Shown piece by piece: positions 5,317 to 6,829 of a stretch of DNA of 6,829 nt (position 1 is the first letter of the stretch; each line of letters begins with the position of its first letter). The position numbers and the translations under genes were made by a program. Source of the stretch: VGJW01 sp035285595 (GTDB lineage Bacteria > Cyanobacteriota > Sericytochromatia > S15B-MN24 > VGJW01). Where the stretch lies: assembly GCA_035285595.1 (NCBI GenBank), contig JAYKGV010000015.1, positions 1-6,829 of the forward strand. Reading direction: 5' to 3'. The notes below the pieces were generated by a model. It made no database searches, was not told where the DNA came from, and was given only the letters and a program-made list of their open reading frames with translations.

Positions 5317-6666
5317 TCAATCGAGGGCGCCCACCCCGAACAGCCGTCTTTCCACCGCGTGTCGGCGCAGGTCTTCCCGGTGGTCAGGGTGCGCGATCGC
5401 AACCAATGCAAGAGCTCGTTCGCGCAAGGACCGTCCCCAGAGGTTGGCGATACCGTACTCCGTCACGACATACTGGACGTGGCCGCGCGTCGTCACCACT
5501 CCTGCCCCGGCTTCGAGCGTGGGCACGATGCGGGAGCGGGTTCCGCCCACGGCGGTCGAGGGCAAGGCGATGATGGCCTTGCCTTCCTCAGCCAAGGCCG
5601 CCCCACGGATGAAGTCCATCTGGCCGCCGATGCCGCTGTAGATGCGCGTTCCGATGGAGTCTGCACAAACCTGGCCCGTAAGGTCGATCTGCAAGGCGCT
5701 GTTGATGGCGATCATGCGACGCTTGCGCCGGATCAAGGCGGTGTCGTTGGTGACGTCGGAGGGCTTGAAGCGCACCGCCGGATGGTCTGCAACGAAGTCC
5801 ATGACCTTGCCGGTCCCCAGGACGAAACTTGTGACGACGGGAGCGGCGTGATCCTCCGAGGGCAGGTAGGCGATGGCGCCTGCCTCGTGCAGATCGACGA
5901 GGGCATCGGAGAACATCTCGGTATGGATGCGTAGGTCCCGCTGACCGTGCAGGGCCGCGAGGACGGCGTCGCTGATGTTGCCAATACCCGTCTGGAGGGT
6001 CGCGCCCTCGGGAACCATCCCCGCCACCAGCTGACCGATGGTCGTGGCATCTCGGTCAGGTCGCGTCTGGGGATGCTCGACGAGAGGCCGATCGGTGACG
6101 GTCCACGCGGTGAGTTCCGAAAGATGGACCATGCCGGCACCGAGCGTCCGAGGCATGCGCGCGTTGATTTCTGCAAGGCGAATCCGCGCCGAGCGAAAAG
6201 CCTGCAGCGCCACGTCGACCGAGCACCCCAGCGTACACCAGCCGTGGGCATCGGGAGGGGACAGCTGCACCAGAGCCACGTCGAGCGGTAGAGCTCCTGA
6301 CCTGAAGAGCTCCGGAATCTCGGACAGAAAAACGGGGACATAGTCCGCTCTGCCCTCGGCGACGGCCTGGCGGACTCCTTGGCCACAGAACAAGGCCTTG
6401 ATGCGCACGTGCCCCTCGAGGCCGGGGTCTGCGAGGGGTTCGGGACCCTCCTTGTGCATCTGGACCGCCATGATGCCCGAGAGGCGGGCCGCACGCACCG
6501 CAAGGGCCTGCTCGAGCGGCTGGCTGACCGCGCAGCCTCCGTGCAGGAAGACGTGTTGGTCGGACTGGACATGGGCCACCACGTCCTCGGGCGCCTCTGC
6601 CCGGGCCTGCCAGGTCTTCGCAAGTTCATGGGTCGGGAGAGTTTGCGGCTTCACGATGCTTTGCAT
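5317..6666 (-). CDS. acetyl-CoA hydrolase/transferase family protein (Cat2/AbfT-like CoA-transferase)
   Basis: A predicted cytoplasmic enzyme that moves CoA between an acyl-CoA and a free carboxylate through a glutamyl-CoA thioester, or hydrolyses acetyl-CoA. From the ATG at 6666 it has 449 residues, close to Cat2/4-hydroxybutyrate CoA-transferases (about 430-440) and shorter than Ach1/Cat1 (about 500 or more). Visible signatures are FLHGGCAVSQPLEQAL near 40-55, SPPDAHGWCTLGCSVD near 136-151, GATLQTGIGNISDAV at 221-235, the catalytic motif IHTEMFSDALVDL with Glu250, the CoA-binding GIGGQMDFIRGA at 345-356, and TEYGIANLWG with AHPDHRE near the C-terminus. The substrate cannot be read from sequence: acetate, butyrate, 4-hydroxybutyrate, propionate or succinate are all possible. 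The frame extends to a GTG at 6717, but the 17 added residues are encoded by an inverted repeat and look unconserved. It ends 22 bases from the nhaD stop, convergently, with no terminator between. Confidence 0.9.
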   Translation of the reverse strand: MQSIVKPQTLPTHELAKTWQARAEAPEDVVAHVQSDQHVFLHGGCAVSQPLEQALAVRAARLSGIMAVQMHKEGPEPLADPGLEGHVRIKALFCGQGVRQAVAEGRADYVPVFLSEIPELFRSGALPLDVALVQLSPPDAHGWCTLGCSVDVALQAFRSARIRLAEINARMPRTLGAGMVHLSELTAWTVTDRPLVEHPQTRPDRDATTIGQLVAGMVPEGATLQTGIGNISDAVLAALHGQRDLRIHTEMFSDALVDLHEAGAIAYLPSEDHAAPVVTSFVLGTGKVMDFVADHPAVRFKPSDVTNDTALIRRKRRMIAINSALQIDLTGQVCADSIGTRIYSGIGGQMDFIRGAALAEEGKAIIALPSTAVGGTRSRIVPTLEAGAGVVTTRGHVQYVVTEYGIANLWGRSLRERALALVAIAHPDHREDLRRHAVERRLFGVGALD

Positions 6667-6673
6667 GATAGCG

Positions 6674-6713
6674 CCGCCTGCCCCCGCAGGAGTCCGTGAC
6701 GGACCGCAGGCGG
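6674..6713 (-). promoter_or_regulatory. nested inverted repeats just upstream of the CoA-transferase gene
   Basis: The outer arms CCGCCTGC (6674-6681) and GCAGGCGG (6706-6713) are perfect. Inside lies GTCCGT/ACGGAC (6692-6697 and 6699-6704). A competing pair, CCTGC (6677-6681) with GCAGG (6686-6690), uses part of the outer arm. The block ends seven bases before the ATG at 6666 in minus-strand reading, so in an mRNA it would fold next to the ribosome binding region. No good Shine-Dalgarno is exposed there. It could be a leader structure or an operator; GC-rich chance pairing is also possible. Confidence 0.4.
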
Positions 6714-6746
6714 ACACTCCACGCGTCAGCTATCGTTGGGAACACC

Positions 6747-6777
6747 CGGACAGGGAGCTGGAGGTGGCTCCTGTCCG
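6747..6777. terminator. strong hairpin, possible factor-dependent or bidirectional terminator
   Basis: CGGACAGGGAGC (6747-6758) pairs with GCTCCTGTCCG (6767-6777) as an 11-bp stem with one bulged G and an 8-base loop. No T-run follows on either strand, so it is not a classical intrinsic terminator. Its place, upstream of the CoA-transferase gene and just after a possible gene end at 6794 on the same strand, would suit transcript-end processing or termination. Confidence 0.4.
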
Positions 6778-6789
6778 CATCCCATGCGG
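6775..6789. repeat. small perfect hairpin CCGCAT-CCC-ATGCGG
   Basis: A perfect 6-bp inverted repeat with a 3-base loop (6775-6780 and 6784-6789). It shares bases 6775-6777 with the larger hairpin at 6747-6777, so the innermost or outermost pairs of the two cannot form together. Confidence 0.4.
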
Positions 6790-6793
6790 GGGT

Positions 6794-6829
6794 TCACGGA
6801 ATGACGAAGTTGCCGACTTGGTTTCTCTC
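6794..6829 (-). CDS. possible C-terminal end of an unrecognised minus-strand protein (cut by window edge)
   Basis: Minus-strand reading gives 11 codons (ERNQVGNFVIP) ending in a TGA at 6796-6794, followed by the hairpins at 6747-6789. This would fit the end of a gene lying beyond the right edge. The rival reading is a plus-strand gene starting at ATG 6801 (MTKLPTWFL), with a G-run at 6788-6792 upstream. The sequence is too short to decide or to name a family, and both may be noise. Confidence 0.18.
   Translation of the reverse strand, partial: ERNQVGNFVIP

Noticed and set aside
5733..6629. 298-codon minus-strand frame inside the CoA-transferase gene
   Set aside because: It is an out-of-frame shadow on the same strand, rich in R, S and P, with no domain; the overlapping frame carries all the family motifs.
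1..6829. A new defence, mobile or biosynthetic system spanning the window
   Set aside because: Neighbouring genes alternate strands and belong to unrelated, mostly housekeeping families; no integrase, transposase, direct-repeat boundary or co-directional cassette is visible.

Overview
This window reads as ordinary chromosomal DNA from a GC-rich bacterium (I estimate a little over 60% G+C; not counted). It holds five recognisable protein genes, one of them cut by the left edge. I see no tRNA, rRNA, CRISPR array, integrase or insertion sequence. The taxonomy cannot be fixed from the sequence. A lipoprotein signal followed by Q-S suggests an envelope with lipoprotein sorting, and NhaD-type antiporters are mostly known from Gram-negative bacteria. 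The LVSN-type octad repeats in the NHL lipoprotein remind me of lipoproteins from non-photosynthetic relatives of Cyanobacteria, but that is a recollection and not evidence.

Layout from left to right. (1) 1-394, minus strand: N-terminal quarter of an AAA-ATPase-like protein of the family that usually ends in a PD-(D/E)XK nuclease-like domain. (2) 395-758: gene-poor divergent region with a 68-bp imperfect dyad (442-509) and a possible -10 box for the ATPase gene. (3) 759-1409, plus strand: Sfp/EntD-type 4'-phosphopantetheinyl transferase. (4) 1495-3501, minus strand, convergent with it: a 668-residue lipoprotein with short LV[SA]N repeats, a carboxypeptidase-regulatory-like beta-sandwich and a six-motif NHL propeller. 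(5) 3502-3830: divergent intergenic region. (6) 3831-5294, plus strand: NhaD sodium/proton antiporter with a signal-peptide-like N-terminus. (7) 5317-6666, minus strand, convergent with nhaD across 22 bases: Cat2/AbfT-like acetyl-CoA hydrolase/transferase. (8) 6667-6829: structured upstream region with nested inverted repeats, then an unrecognised edge.

No two adjacent genes share a strand, so there is no visible operon and each gene probably has its own promoter. The genes do not form an evident pathway: one activates carrier proteins, one is an envelope lipoprotein, one handles sodium and pH, one handles acyl-CoA/carboxylate exchange. I found no convincing new multigene system. The parts most worth a second look are the octad-repeat NHL lipoprotein, the 68-bp dyad, and the competing hairpins upstream of the CoA-transferase gene.
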